Positions 34,387 through 43,707 of a stretch of 52,912 nt of DNA are shown one piece after another. The DNA comes from DATFXM01 sp035315885 (lineage in GTDB: Bacteria > Acidobacteriota > Blastocatellia > UBA7656): assembly GCA_035315885.1 (NCBI GenBank), contig DATFXM010000159.1:1-52912 (forward strand), written 5' to 3'. The notes beneath the pieces were generated by a model that was not told where the DNA came from, searched no databases, and saw only the letters and a program-made list of their open reading frames with translations. The translations under genes and the position numbers were made by a program. Each line of letters starts with the position of its first letter. The stretch's first letter is position 1.

Positions 34387-36477
34387 ATGCTACTAAAAAA
34401 GACCCTAGTCGCATTTCTGGTTCTGGCCTGCTTGGTAGCGGCCGTCCCCGCGCAAAAACGCGGGACGCCGCCCCAGACGCGAGTCCAGCCGGTAACAGAA
34501 ACAATTCACGGCACGACCATCACAGATCCTTATCGCTGGCTAGAAGATCAGAACAGCCCGGAAACTCGAGCCTGGATCAACTCTCAAAACGAATATACAA
34601 AATCACTGCTCGATTCTTTCCCGGGTCGCGCCAGGATTCACGAGAGACTCGAACAGTTGATGAAGATCGATGTCATCGCTCCACCTTTTGAACGGGGCGG
34701 CAAATACTTCATCAGAAGACGCCGCGCCGACCAGAATCAGTTCGTCATATCAGTTCGCAAGGGTATCGATGGGAAAGACGACGTTCTGATTGACGGCAAC
34801 ACGTTGAGTCAGGACCAGACTACTTCGGCAAACATTCTGGACGTTACCGCCAACGGCAAGCTGATGGCCTACGGCATCAGAGAAGGCGGCCAGGACGAGC
34901 AAAGCGTCAGGGTAATGGACGTCGAAACCAAGAAAGACCTGCCGGTGAAGCTCCCAAGCGCGAGGTATTTTGGGGTGTCGCTGAAAAATGATGGCAGCGG
35001 TCTCTACTACTGCCGCTTCGGAACTGAGGGTCCACGTCTGTTTTACCATCAGATGTCCGCAAGCGACAGTCCCGATCAGGAGCTATTCGGCAAAGGCTAT
35101 GGGCCGAGTACGATTATCGGCGTCAGCATCACGGACGACGGCAAGTACCTGTCAGCGGTGGTGAGCTTCGGCTCTTCCGCGGATAAATCTGAAATCTGGG
35201 TACAGGACCTTAAGAAGGGAGGCCCGCTCACTGCGATTGTCAAAGATGTGCCCGCGCGGTTCAGTCCCAGCATCGCCGGCGACACGATGTTCGTCCACAC
35301 AAACCTGAACGCTCAAAACGGCAAGATCATGGCGATCGATTTGACCAGGCCCGCCCGCGAAAACTGGCGCGAGATAATCCCGGAAGGGACTTCGGCGATC
35401 AGCGGCTTTTCTACAGTGGGCGGAAAGCTGTTCGTCGACTATCTCGAGAACGTCAGCACAAGGATCAAAGTATTCGATCCTTCGGGCAAGTATCTGTACG
35501 ACGTCAAACTGCCCGGCATCGGCTCCGCGAGCGGAGTGAATGGAGAATGGACGAAGGACGAAGCGTTCTACACGTACAGCTCTTTTGCTCAGCCGTCGAT
35601 CATATATCGCTACCACGTCGCCTCGGGCAAACAGGAAGAGTGGGCCCGGATAAAGGTTCCGGTGCAAAGCGACCAGATCGAAGTGAAGCAGGTCTGGTAC
35701 GAGTCGAAAGACAAGACTCGAATTCCGATGTTTCTGGTCTACAAGAAGGGTCTGAAGCTCGATGGGAACCGGCCTACATTGTTGACTGGATACGGCGGGT
35801 TCAACATCAGTCTGACACCGGTGTTTTCGGGAATGACGGCGCTGTGGGCTGAAATGGGTGGCGTGTATGCGATTCCCAATTTGAGAGGCGGCGGTGAATT
35901 CGGCGAAAAGTGGCACAAGGCCGGGATGTTCGGAAACAAGCAAAATGTCTTTGATGATTTCATCGGCGCAGCCGAATGGTTGATAAAGAACAACTACACC
36001 AGCAGCTCTAAGCTTGCGATCAGAGGCGGATCGAACGGCGGTCTGCTGGTGGGCGCAGCGATGACACAACGTCCCGAGCTGTTTCAGGTAGTCGTGTGTG
36101 CGGTGCCGCTTCTCGACATGATCCGTTTCCAGAATTTCCTGGTTGCGAGGTTCTGGGTGAGCGAATACGGATCGTCGGAAGATCCCGAACAGTTCAAATA
36201 CATTTACGCATATTCGCCCTATCATCACGTACAAAAGGGCACGAAGTACCCGGCAGTCTTCTTCACAACAGGCGATGGGGATACGCGCGTCGCGCCGCTG
36301 CATGCGCGTAAGATGACCGCCCTGGTTCAGGCTTCGACCGGATCAGACAGGCCTGTGCTTCTGCATTACGACACCAAGGCAGGTCACTCGGGAGGTCTGC
36401 CGATCACAAAACAGATCGACGATCTGACGGAAGAGCTCTGTTTCGTGTTCTGGCAATTGGGCGTGGACGGAAACTGA
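34387..36477 (+). CDS. Prolyl oligopeptidase family serine peptidase (S9A)
   Basis: The 696-residue product has a signal peptide (MLLKKTLVAFLVLACLVAAVPA), a typical S9A start TDPYRWLED (46-54), a seven-bladed propeller to about 400, and an alpha/beta hydrolase domain. The catalytic triad is Ser549 (GGSNGG), Asp632 (GDGDTRV) and His667 (AGHSGG). It cleaves short peptides after Pro. Export suggests breakdown of peptides in the periplasm or outside, together with the M28 enzyme just upstream; the two genes are separated only by a repeat array. Confidence 0.93.
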   Translation: MLLKKTLVAFLVLACLVAAVPAQKRGTPPQTRVQPVTETIHGTTITDPYRWLEDQNSPETRAWINSQNEYTKSLLDSFPGRARIHERLEQLMKIDVIAPPFERGGKYFIRRRRADQNQFVISVRKGIDGKDDVLIDGNTLSQDQTTSANILDVTANGKLMAYGIREGGQDEQSVRVMDVETKKDLPVKLPSARYFGVSLKNDGSGLYYCRFGTEGPRLFYHQMSASDSPDQELFGKGYGPSTIIGVSITDDGKYLSAVVSFGSSADKSEIWVQDLKKGGPLTAIVKDVPARFSPSIAGDTMFVHTNLNAQNGKIMAIDLTRPARENWREIIPEGTSAISGFSTVGGKLFVDYLENVSTRIKVFDPSGKYLYDVKLPGIGSASGVNGEWTKDEAFYTYSSFAQPSIIYRYHVASGKQEEWARIKVPVQSDQIEVKQVWYESKDKTRIPMFLVYKKGLKLDGNRPTLLTGYGGFNISLTPVFSGMTALWAEMGGVYAIPNLRGGGEFGEKWHKAGMFGNKQNVFDDFIGAAEWLIKNNYTSSSKLAIRGGSNGGLLVGAAMTQRPELFQVVVCAVPLLDMIRFQNFLVARFWVSEYGSSEDPEQFKYIYAYSPYHHVQKGTKYPAVFFTTGDGDTRVAPLHARKMTALVQASTGSDRPVLLHYDTKAGHSGGLPITKQIDDLTEELCFVFWQLGVDGN

Positions 36478-36487
36478 GGATCAAGCT

Positions 36488-36512
36488 AAGTTCTGAGTAC
36501 CGAGTTCTGAGT
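36488..36512. repeat. Short heptamer array (TTCTGAGTAC type)
   Basis: Three diverged units lie between the convergent prolyl oligopeptidase and carA genes. No terminator is visible. Confidence 0.55.
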
Positions 36513-36556
36513 CGTGATGGTTGATTGGTCGATGTCACTCGGCAGTCAGTCGACAT

Positions 36557-37681
36557 TCAACTCTTGAGCAGCTCTCTGAATCTCTCAAAGAGATAACACG
36601 CATCGTGAGGGCCTGGTGCTGCTTCCGGGTGGTATTGCACCGAGAAGACTGGCAGGCTCTTGTGCCGCAGGCCTTCAACGGTGTTGTCATTAAGATTGAT
36701 GTGAGTGACTTCGCAATCGGCGGGCAACGAGTCTGCGTCAACCGCAAATCCGTGGTTCTGAGCCGTTATCTCCACTCGCCCCGTAGTCAAATCCTTAACC
36801 GGATGATTCCCGCCGTGGTGTCCGAACGGCAGCTTGTAGGTCCTTCCCCCCAGGGCAAGCCCGACGAGTTGATGTCCGAGACAGATCCCGAACACCGGAT
36901 ATCGGCCAAATAATTTCCGAAGATTGGCGATGATGTCGGTCAAAGGCTCAGGGTCACCGGGTCCGTTAGAGAGCCAGATACCATCGGGTTTCAACTCGCT
37001 TACTTGTTCGGCGGTAGTGTGCGCCGGAACCACCGTCACCCTGCAGTCAAGTGCCGCGAGGCTGCGCAGGCTGTTGTACTTCAGGCCGAAGTCGTAGGCC
37101 ACCACGTGGGGTCTGTTCGGGTTTGAACTCTTCTGGTGCAGCAGGGCCGCCGATCCGTAAACTCGGAACTGATCATCGCTCCAGCCGTAGGATTGCTCGC
37201 AAGTAACTTCCGACGCCAGAGCCGCTCCCACCATCTCCGGCGCCGATCTAGCCTTCTGAATCACCTCGGCTTCGGTAAGGTCGGCGGTGGCCAGGCAACC
37301 TCGCATCGAGCCGCGCACGCGTATGTGGCGGACCAGCGAGCGAGTGTCAATGTCTGAAATGCCAGGCGCTCCTGCGTCCTTGAGGTACTCGTCCAGCGAC
37401 TTGGTGGCGCGCCAGTTGGAGACGACTCGGGAAAGCTCTCTCACGACCAGACCCTCTACAAAGACCTGTCGTGATTCGGTGTCGGCATCGTTGACGCCGT
37501 AGTTTCCGATCAACGGGTAAGTCATTGTTACTATCTGGCCTCGATAGGACGGGTCGGTCAGAATTTCCTGATAACCGGTCATCGATGTATTGAAAACGAC
37601 TTCACCGACAACGCAGGTGTTGGCCCCGAAGCCCTCACCGTGCCACACACTCCCGTCTTCAAGCGCGAGAATAGCCTTCAA
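36557..37681 (-). CDS. carA: Carbamoyl-phosphate synthase small subunit CarA
   Basis: CarA splits glutamine and passes ammonia to CarB to make carbamoyl phosphate for arginine and pyrimidines. The 374-residue product has the N-terminal domain (ALEDGSVWHGEGFGA, NTSMTGYQEILTDPSY) and a class I glutaminase domain with Cys267 (GICLGHQ), His351 and Glu353 (QYHPEA). The start is TTG 37681, decided by AGGAGG six bases upstream. An ATG two bases after the SD is out of frame and opens only an 8-codon ORF. carB is not in the window. Confidence 0.96.
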   Translation of the reverse strand: MKAILALEDGSVWHGEGFGANTCVVGEVVFNTSMTGYQEILTDPSYRGQIVTMTYPLIGNYGVNDADTESRQVFVEGLVVRELSRVVSNWRATKSLDEYLKDAGAPGISDIDTRSLVRHIRVRGSMRGCLATADLTEAEVIQKARSAPEMVGAALASEVTCEQSYGWSDDQFRVYGSAALLHQKSSNPNRPHVVAYDFGLKYNSLRSLAALDCRVTVVPAHTTAEQVSELKPDGIWLSNGPGDPEPLTDIIANLRKLFGRYPVFGICLGHQLVGLALGGRTYKLPFGHHGGNHPVKDLTTGRVEITAQNHGFAVDADSLPADCEVTHINLNDNTVEGLRHKSLPVFSVQYHPEAAPGPHDACYLFERFRELLKS

Positions 37682-37750
37682 TCATTGCCTCCTTGAATGG
37701 AAGAGGAGATCTCACTTGCAGCAAACGTTGATTATGCCATGAGGAAAGCG

Positions 37751-37920
37751 AAGGGGGGAGGGTGGAAGGGACGAAGGGACGAATGGGCGAACGGGCGACG
37801 AGGAGACAACGTGAAATTATGATTAGGACGAACGAGGCGCCCAATCACTCCGCGTCACCGCGTCGCCCCTTCGCTCATTCGCCCCTTCGAACATTCCTTC
37901 CAACCTTCACCGCGACACCG
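37751..37920. repeat. Facing octamer-like repeats (GGGACGAA / CGCCCCTTCG)
   Basis: About 37765-37801 holds GGGACGAA/GGGCGAAC/GGGCGACG units, and about 37855-37920 holds the reverse type plus CACCGCGTCACCGCG units. The arms can pair. The right part forms the last codons (GDAVSR) and stop of the Yip1-TPR gene. Confidence 0.7.
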
Positions 37921-39172
37921 CGTCACCGGCCGACCTGAGAAACGCTTCCGCATCGGTCATCCAGCGACGCTCGAGCCGGTACTTATAAGACGGCAAAGTG
38001 CGGACAGATTGGATGCACGTCTGCATCTGGGCAATCGCCTGATCGACTCGTCCCTGCTTATGCAATGTCAGGCCGTAGCGATAAAGACCTTCAGGATCGG
38101 ACGGGCGCTTCTCTAGAAACCGCTCGAACGCCGCCAACGCATCGTCGTATTGACTCGCTTCATAATAGGTCCGACCGATCTCGCGCCAGACTTCAGCCTG
38201 CGCGTGATTCTCCGAACGCCTTACCACGCTGTCAAAATGAGAGATTGCTTCGGCGTATCGCCCTTCCTCGCGCGCAATGCGGCCCAGTTGGTAATGCGCA
38301 TCCACTTCATCCGGATCGATTTCAACTGCCTTCGCGAAACTCGCTTGTGCCTCGGCGTATTGGTGCCGTTGAAGGTAGATCAACCCCAGATTGTAGTGCG
38401 CCGAGGCGTCAGCCGGGTTCAGAGTCGCCGCCTCCAGGTTCTGCCTGAACGATTCGCGGCTGCGCTGAGCGCTGAGCGCGTCTCCAAGAAAGTTGCGCAG
38501 AAGCAGGATCACAAAGATCAGAACAAACGGAGACGTCAACAGGAAAAAGAAATTTGGCAGCAACGGCAGCAGTACCAGCGAGCAGGCAGCTAGCGCTACG
38601 CATCCGATGGCCCCACCGTAGTGGCTGGTCAGGGTTGTTCGAATCCCAATAGTCAACAGAAACAGAAAGTACGGCAGCGGCACTAGCCGGAGCACCGACT
38701 GAACAATCGGGTCTGCTTCGTTCGTCGGATTTTGGCTTAGCAACGCCGCGGGGATAAGCATCACCAGATGCGAGATTGCCCAGGCGTACAGCGCGGCGCT
38801 GACAAGCCCGGCATACTCGCGCTGAAGCAAGACAGTGAAGCTCGCGCGTCTCTCTATCAGGCTCGCGGCAAGCGCGCACGCCGGCACGAATATCAGGGCG
38901 ATAAAAATGACCGGCGATGCAGACGACGACACTCTCTGAGTGATGCGATGGATGAGTACCACCGTAGGGCTTGGTCCTTCGCTTCGCCCAAGCGCAGCCA
39001 CCGTCCAGTAGAGAACTCGTCCAATATTTCCGCTGAGAAGGTCGTAGTAAAGGAACGTTGAAATAAACGCCAGCACGACTCCGACACCGTAAGGCGCAGC
39101 GGGAATGATCTCCCTCATCGCCTGAGTCGGGTTGTACAGAAGTTTGAATAGCGGAGCGATTCTGGATCGCAT
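37907..39172 (-). CDS. Membrane protein with Yip1-like domain and TPR repeats
   Basis: Residues 1-230 carry about five membrane helices in a Yip1-like arrangement that begins APLFKLLYNPTQAMREI. After about residue 245 come at least four TPR units (ASAHYNLGLIYLQRHQYAEAQ, VDAHYQLGRIAREEGRYAEAI, AEVWREIGRTYYEASQYDDAL, PEGLYRYGLTLHKQGRVDQAI). TPRs usually mediate protein contacts; here they would lie on one face of the membrane. Function is unknown. It is followed on the same strand by lepB upstream (39200), 27 bases away, so the two may be co-transcribed. Confidence 0.85.
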   Translation of the reverse strand: MRSRIAPLFKLLYNPTQAMREIIPAAPYGVGVVLAFISTFLYYDLLSGNIGRVLYWTVAALGRSEGPSPTVVLIHRITQRVSSSASPVIFIALIFVPACALAASLIERRASFTVLLQREYAGLVSAALYAWAISHLVMLIPAALLSQNPTNEADPIVQSVLRLVPLPYFLFLLTIGIRTTLTSHYGGAIGCVALAACSLVLLPLLPNFFFLLTSPFVLIFVILLLRNFLGDALSAQRSRESFRQNLEAATLNPADASAHYNLGLIYLQRHQYAEAQASFAKAVEIDPDEVDAHYQLGRIAREEGRYAEAISHFDSVVRRSENHAQAEVWREIGRTYYEASQYDDALAAFERFLEKRPSDPEGLYRYGLTLHKQGRVDQAIAQMQTCIQSVRTLPSYKYRLERRWMTDAEAFLRSAGDAVSR

Positions 39173-39199
39173 TTCAGGAGGACAGGCTTCGCCTGTAGT

Positions 39200-39850
39200 T
39201 CAATGGTCGTTTACGTCGTCAGTAGAACCGAGCGTTCCCATACGAGGCAACGGCCAGTATCTGAACATAGCCTTGCCATAGATGTACTTCTCAGGGACGA
39301 GTCCCCAGGAACGGCTGTCGTTTGAGGCGTCGCGATTGTCGCCCATCACGAAATAGTAATGGGGTTTGACATACTTGTATTCCTTTGGCACCTGGTTCCA
39401 GCGCCGCCTCGCATCGCGATTCTTTTCCGGGGACAAATAGGGCTCGTCGATCAGCTTTCCATTGATGGTGATGTTGCCCATTGCGTCCATGTCGATCATC
39501 TCACCGGGCAGACCGATAACTCGCTTGATGAACGATTTGCTCGGTTCCTCCGGATACCAGAAAACAATTATCTCGCCGCGTTCGATGTCCCTGAACATGT
39601 ACTTGAACTTATTGACGAAGATTCGTTCGTCGTTCTCGAGCCGCGGCTCCATGGAGGTGCCTTCAACCTTAACGGGTTGAACTACGAAGACGACGATGAG
39701 GACCGCAAGGACCGCGGCAAAGATCAGGTCGCGAGTGATCGATTTCACTTCCGCCCACAGAGCGGGGGAGGTGACGGGCTCCTCGGGATACACTACGGCG
39801 ATATCGGGATCATCTTCGGCGGTGAGGCCGGGCAAGACAGTTTGCTTCAT
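39200..39850 (-). CDS. lepB: Signal peptidase I (LepB)
   Basis: This enzyme removes signal peptides on the outer face of the inner membrane. The 216-residue product has one membrane helix (about 43-58), catalytic Ser66 in VEGTSMEP, catalytic Lys109 in SFIKRVIGLPG, and the box MGDNRDASNDSRSWG. The length fits the short single-helix bacterial type. GGAG before ATG 39850 decides the start; TTG 39859 is three codons upstream. Confidence 0.95.
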   Translation of the reverse strand: MKQTVLPGLTAEDDPDIAVVYPEEPVTSPALWAEVKSITRDLIFAAVLAVLIVVFVVQPVKVEGTSMEPRLENDERIFVNKFKYMFRDIERGEIIVFWYPEEPSKSFIKRVIGLPGEMIDMDAMGNITINGKLIDEPYLSPEKNRDARRRWNQVPKEYKYVKPHYYFVMGDNRDASNDSRSWGLVPEKYIYGKAMFRYWPLPRMGTLGSTDDVNDH

Positions 39851-39985
39851 TCGCTCCAAACTTCTCTTCCTTTGAGCGGTCGCCGGATGGAGACGCTCAA
39901 CTTCGCGGGATTCGTCAAATACTGAATACTAAATTAGTAAATCGGGATAGTAAATAGGGAAATGGTTTAGAATTTTGGGTTTCGA

Positions 39986-40104
39986 GTTTTGGGTTACCAG
40001 TTTCTGGTTTGTTGCCGGCTTGCATAGTGGTGCTAAGGTGCAAGCATGGCAGATCAACTGGAAACCACAAACAAGAAACTACGAGCCAGAAACCAGAAAC
40101 CAAT
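39986..40104. repeat. Inverted (AGAAACC)n-type repeat
   Basis: CCAGTTTCTGGTTTGTTG at about 39997-40014 faces GAAACCACAAACAAGAAAC and GCCAGAAACCAGAAACC at about 40060-40100. An inner stem GCTTGCA/TGCAAGC closes the loop. This is another repeat family, distinct from the CTCAGCA arrays. Confidence 0.65.
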
Positions 40105-40151
40105 GACTCGTAACTTCCGAATTCACCCCTCACCCTTTACTATTCACGGCA

Positions 40152-40886
40152 ATGGTTAAGGCCCGCAAAAGCACAGCTCGCGTACGTGACTCAGAACAAT
40201 TGAGACGTCTCGTCTACGAACCGAGCGACCTCTCTCAATATCCCTTTCGAGATCGCTTCGTGATACGTGCAGCCGACCTGTTCTTCTTCTTGCTCATTTC
40301 AATCATCTGCAGAACTGTACGATGGAAAGTCGTCGGTATGGAGAATCTTGAAGCCATACTTGACGGAGGCCACCGCGCAATTTACTCCTTCTGGCACTCA
40401 TGCATCTTCAGCGCGACCTGGTTCTGGCGAAATCGTGGAATAGTAGTGATGTCCAGCAAGAGCCGAGACGGCGAACTCACCGGCCGATTCATAAAGCGCT
40501 TCGGCTACGGCACAGCGCGCGGCTCTTCCAGCCGCGGAGCCGGTAGAGCCCTAACCCAGATGGCTTCGTGCCTGGAAAACGGGATCGATGTTGCTTTCAC
40601 CCTCGACGGACCGCGAGGCCCCGCGTTCACCGCTAAACCGGGAGCAGTGACCCTCGCCCGACACACCGGTCAGGCTATATTGCCGTTTCATATCAACGCG
40701 GCGAAGTACTTCGAACTGCCCACCTGGGACCGCATGAGAATTCCACTGCCATTCACACAGTCGGTTGTCGCCATCGGGCCTGCCATGTACGTCTCTCGCG
40801 ACGCCTCTCCCGAAGACGTGGCGTCGAAACAGAACGAGCTTCAGTCGACTTTGGAGCAGCTCCGAAGTGACTGCGAGAGGATATGA
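40152..40886 (+). CDS. DUF374 lysophospholipid acyltransferase family protein
   Basis: The 244-residue membrane-associated acyltransferase has one hydrophobic segment (about 39-54), the active-site His82 in SFWHSCIF, SKSRDGE (102-108) and the substrate-binding LDGPRGP (151-157). DUF374 proteins are thought to acylate lipid A or a related lipid, often in place of LpxL; lpxA lies nearby at 43704. No strong ribosome-binding site precedes ATG 40152. Confidence 0.87.
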   Translation: MVKARKSTARVRDSEQLRRLVYEPSDLSQYPFRDRFVIRAADLFFFLLISIICRTVRWKVVGMENLEAILDGGHRAIYSFWHSCIFSATWFWRNRGIVVMSSKSRDGELTGRFIKRFGYGTARGSSSRGAGRALTQMASCLENGIDVAFTLDGPRGPAFTAKPGAVTLARHTGQAILPFHINAAKYFELPTWDRMRIPLPFTQSVVAIGPAMYVSRDASPEDVASKQNELQSTLEQLRSDCERI

Positions 40887-41181
40887 TTTACTTACGTGAA
40901 TTGAGCAGCGCCGCCCGCCAAATCGCGACGCCCGCCGTGTTCATTCATTTCGACTTGGTGCCGTCTGATCATCACAGCTAATTGACTGAATGCACGCTCC
41001 GATCACATGTTCCTAAGCTCTCCTCCGTCAATGATGACAGTCTTTAAATAAAAATTAATCAGGTGGTACCTCGCTTGCTCAAGACGGGTTGGCTCCAAGT
41101 GTATGACTCCAATTGGTCGTGCGTAGCTCGGGCCGGGTGTAACAAACCAACAAGCAACACCGAACGATTCCGGGTAGGCAA

Positions 41182-43707
41182 ATGGAAACCCATTCGCTGG
41201 GTATGCACGATTTTAATTTCAAGGCCCGAGTGTACTGGTGGGTCTGCACCGCGATCGGCAGCGGTCTGATTGTCTGGTCGCTGATCGGTCTCGGCGAGCT
41301 TAGTCTCGATGGCTGGATCAGGCTGGCCATGTTGGCGACGCTCGTGCTGTTTGCCAGCCGCCGTCCACTGCACATTCCTAATACCGAGGCATCGGTAAGC
41401 GTATCGGACGCGTTCGTCTTTCTCGGACTCTTCTTCCTCGGTACCGGCCCGGCGATACTCCTTGGCTCACTGGACAATTACATTGCCGCGCGTAAGACTG
41501 CGCGCCGTGCGGCAAGCTGGATTCTGGCGCCTAACCTGATGGCGATGACCGTGCTGGTATCGTCTACGGCGTTCCGATTGACCCTATCGTTCACGCACAA
41601 GGGTGAGTCGCCGTGGCCGATTGGAGTCGACGACACGCGGTTCGCAGCATTGTTCCCAGCGCTGATCATTCTCGCCCTTGCCCAGTACATCACAAACGGA
41701 TGGCTGGTGGCGTGGTTCTACGCAATCCGCGCATCAAAGTCCGTCTATCACTTCTGGCGGAGCGGATATCTGTGGACGTCCTGCACGTTCTTCGCTTCGG
41801 CGATCGCCGCAGGCCTGATCTATCTCGCAGTCGAGAGACACGGGTTCATCTGCGTGGCAGCCGCCGTCCCGATCATCGTTGCGTCCTACTTGACCTATAA
41901 GGTGTATTTCGACCGCCTCGACGAAAACAAACAGCACCTCGAAGAGATGAGTCGTTTGCATTTGGCGACGGTTGAAGCGCTGGCTTCGGCGATCGACGCG
42001 AAGGATCAGACGACGCACGGACACGTTCGGCGCGTTCAGATTTACGCGGAAGGTCTGGCCAAGCTGTTCAAACTCTCAGTCCCTGAAATCGAAGCGCTGA
42101 AAGCCGGTGCTCTTCTGCATGACATCGGCAAGCTCGCGGTACCGGATCATATTCTGAACAAACCGGCCAAGCTCACCGCCGCCGAGTTTGAGAAGATGAA
42201 GATCCACACGATAGTCGGTGCGCAGATTTTGGAGAGGGTAGGATTTCCGTATCCGGTTGTGCCGATCGTGCGGTATCACCACGAGCGTTGGGACGGCAAC
42301 GGGTATCCGGACGGCCTCGCGGGCGAACAGATCCCGGTTACCGCGCGAATACTGTCGGTGGTTGATTGCTTTGACGCGCTGCACGAGGACCGTCAGTACC
42401 GTCGAGCGCTGAACCGCGAGGAGGCGATCGAGCATCTACAGCGCGCAGCCGGCAGTCAGTTTGATCCGCAAATCGTGAAAGCGTTCATAGAGCATCTTCG
42501 CGAGTTCGAAACCGAAATCGCTGCGCAGCAGGTGGAAAACGAAACGCCTCTTCCCGATATCGCGGTTCTAGCAAGCGGGGCATTGCCGGCCGCAGGGTTG
42601 AGCAGCGAGCGAAAGGATTCAGCCGAGCGGCCGAGCTACATGAGCCACATCAGCCGCGCCCATCAGGAAGTCTATGCGTTGTACGAGGTCGCCCGAACGT
42701 TTGGAAGCAGTCTGAACATCGAAGACGCGATGGCGATAATCGCTAACAAGCTGGGCTACGTCGTGACCTTCGACACCTGCGTCATCTATCGGTTCCACGA
42801 ATCGAGCGGCATTGCGATAGCGGAGCACGTGTCGGGACTCTTCGCGGAGCACTTGCGTCACCGGTGCGTGTGCCCCGGAGAAGGAATAACCGGATACGTT
42901 CTGGCCAATCGCAAGCCATTCACACACACCGACCCAATGCTCGATTTCGTGAACATCAACCTGCCGACCGATGTCGAGTTCACCGCCTGCGCGGTTCTTC
43001 CTCTCATAAAACAGGACCGCTTGCTTGGAGTTCTCGCTTTGTATTCGACATCACTCACGGATTACACGGAAGATGATCTGCGGCTGCTGGAGACTGTAGC
43101 CCGAATCGCCGCCGACGCATTGGACAACGCGATTCGCTACGCCGCGACGCGGTCGGACGCGCTCACCGATCTGCTGACTGGCGTGCCGAACTCTCGCGCG
43201 CTGCAGTTGCGGTTCGAACAGGATGCGTCGAGGGCGGAGGCAACAAACAGCCCGTTTTATCTGCTGATGCTCGACCTCGACGGTTTCAAGCCAATCAACG
43301 ATACTTATGGCCACCAGATCGGAGACGACTTCCTTCGTTCGATTTCGCAGATGCTACTGGCGTATTTCGACCGTTTGGACTTCTTCGCCCGTTACGCCGG
43401 CGACGAGTTCGTAGCTCTGGTCAGTCACCTTGACGACCGCAAATGCCAGGAACTTTGCGCTCGCCTGCAACGGGCGGTGGAGAGGTTCGCATTTTGTGTA
43501 CGACCGATGAAGTATGTTCAGGTAGGCATCAGCATCGGCGCGGCGTTGTACGGACGAGACGGTAAATCGATGAATGACCTGATCGTGTCTGCTGATCGCG
43601 CAATGTACGCCAACAAGCAGGAACGCCGGGTGGCCACCGGTACCTCAGGAAATGTGATATATCTGCCTCGCCACTCCGATGGAGTCACCGCAGGCGAGAC
43701 GGTCTAG
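41182..43707 (+). CDS. Membrane HD-GYP / GAF / GGDEF protein, cyclic-di-GMP turnover
   Basis: The 841-residue product has about six to seven membrane helices (20-240). The HD-GYP phosphodiesterase domain follows (about 255-450): HGHVRRV, HDIGK (313-317) and HHERWDGNGYPDGL (366-379), complete. A GAF domain (about 475-640) and a GGDEF domain (about 660-815) come next. The GGDEF signature reads AGDEF (739-743), a variant found in some active cyclases, and the metal site LDLDGFKPINDTYGH is intact. No RxxD inhibition site is at the usual place. The protein may both make and break c-di-GMP, in response to a membrane or GAF-bound signal. It overlaps lpxA end to end by 3 bases. Confidence 0.92.
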   Translation: METHSLGMHDFNFKARVYWWVCTAIGSGLIVWSLIGLGELSLDGWIRLAMLATLVLFASRRPLHIPNTEASVSVSDAFVFLGLFFLGTGPAILLGSLDNYIAARKTARRAASWILAPNLMAMTVLVSSTAFRLTLSFTHKGESPWPIGVDDTRFAALFPALIILALAQYITNGWLVAWFYAIRASKSVYHFWRSGYLWTSCTFFASAIAAGLIYLAVERHGFICVAAAVPIIVASYLTYKVYFDRLDENKQHLEEMSRLHLATVEALASAIDAKDQTTHGHVRRVQIYAEGLAKLFKLSVPEIEALKAGALLHDIGKLAVPDHILNKPAKLTAAEFEKMKIHTIVGAQILERVGFPYPVVPIVRYHHERWDGNGYPDGLAGEQIPVTARILSVVDCFDALHEDRQYRRALNREEAIEHLQRAAGSQFDPQIVKAFIEHLREFETEIAAQQVENETPLPDIAVLASGALPAAGLSSERKDSAERPSYMSHISRAHQEVYALYEVARTFGSSLNIEDAMAIIANKLGYVVTFDTCVIYRFHESSGIAIAEHVSGLFAEHLRHRCVCPGEGITGYVLANRKPFTHTDPMLDFVNINLPTDVEFTACAVLPLIKQDRLLGVLALYSTSLTDYTEDDLRLLETVARIAADALDNAIRYAATRSDALTDLLTGVPNSRALQLRFEQDASRAEATNSPFYLLMLDLDGFKPINDTYGHQIGDDFLRSISQMLLAYFDRLDFFARYAGDEFVALVSHLDDRKCQELCARLQRAVERFAFCVRPMKYVQVGISIGAALYGRDGKSMNDLIVSADRAMYANKQERRVATGTSGNVIYLPRHSDGVTAGETV

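Noticed and set aside
35152..36303. Long minus-strand ORF (383 codons)
   Set aside because: It lies opposite the prolyl oligopeptidase, whose catalytic triad is complete. It is a shadow of codon bias.
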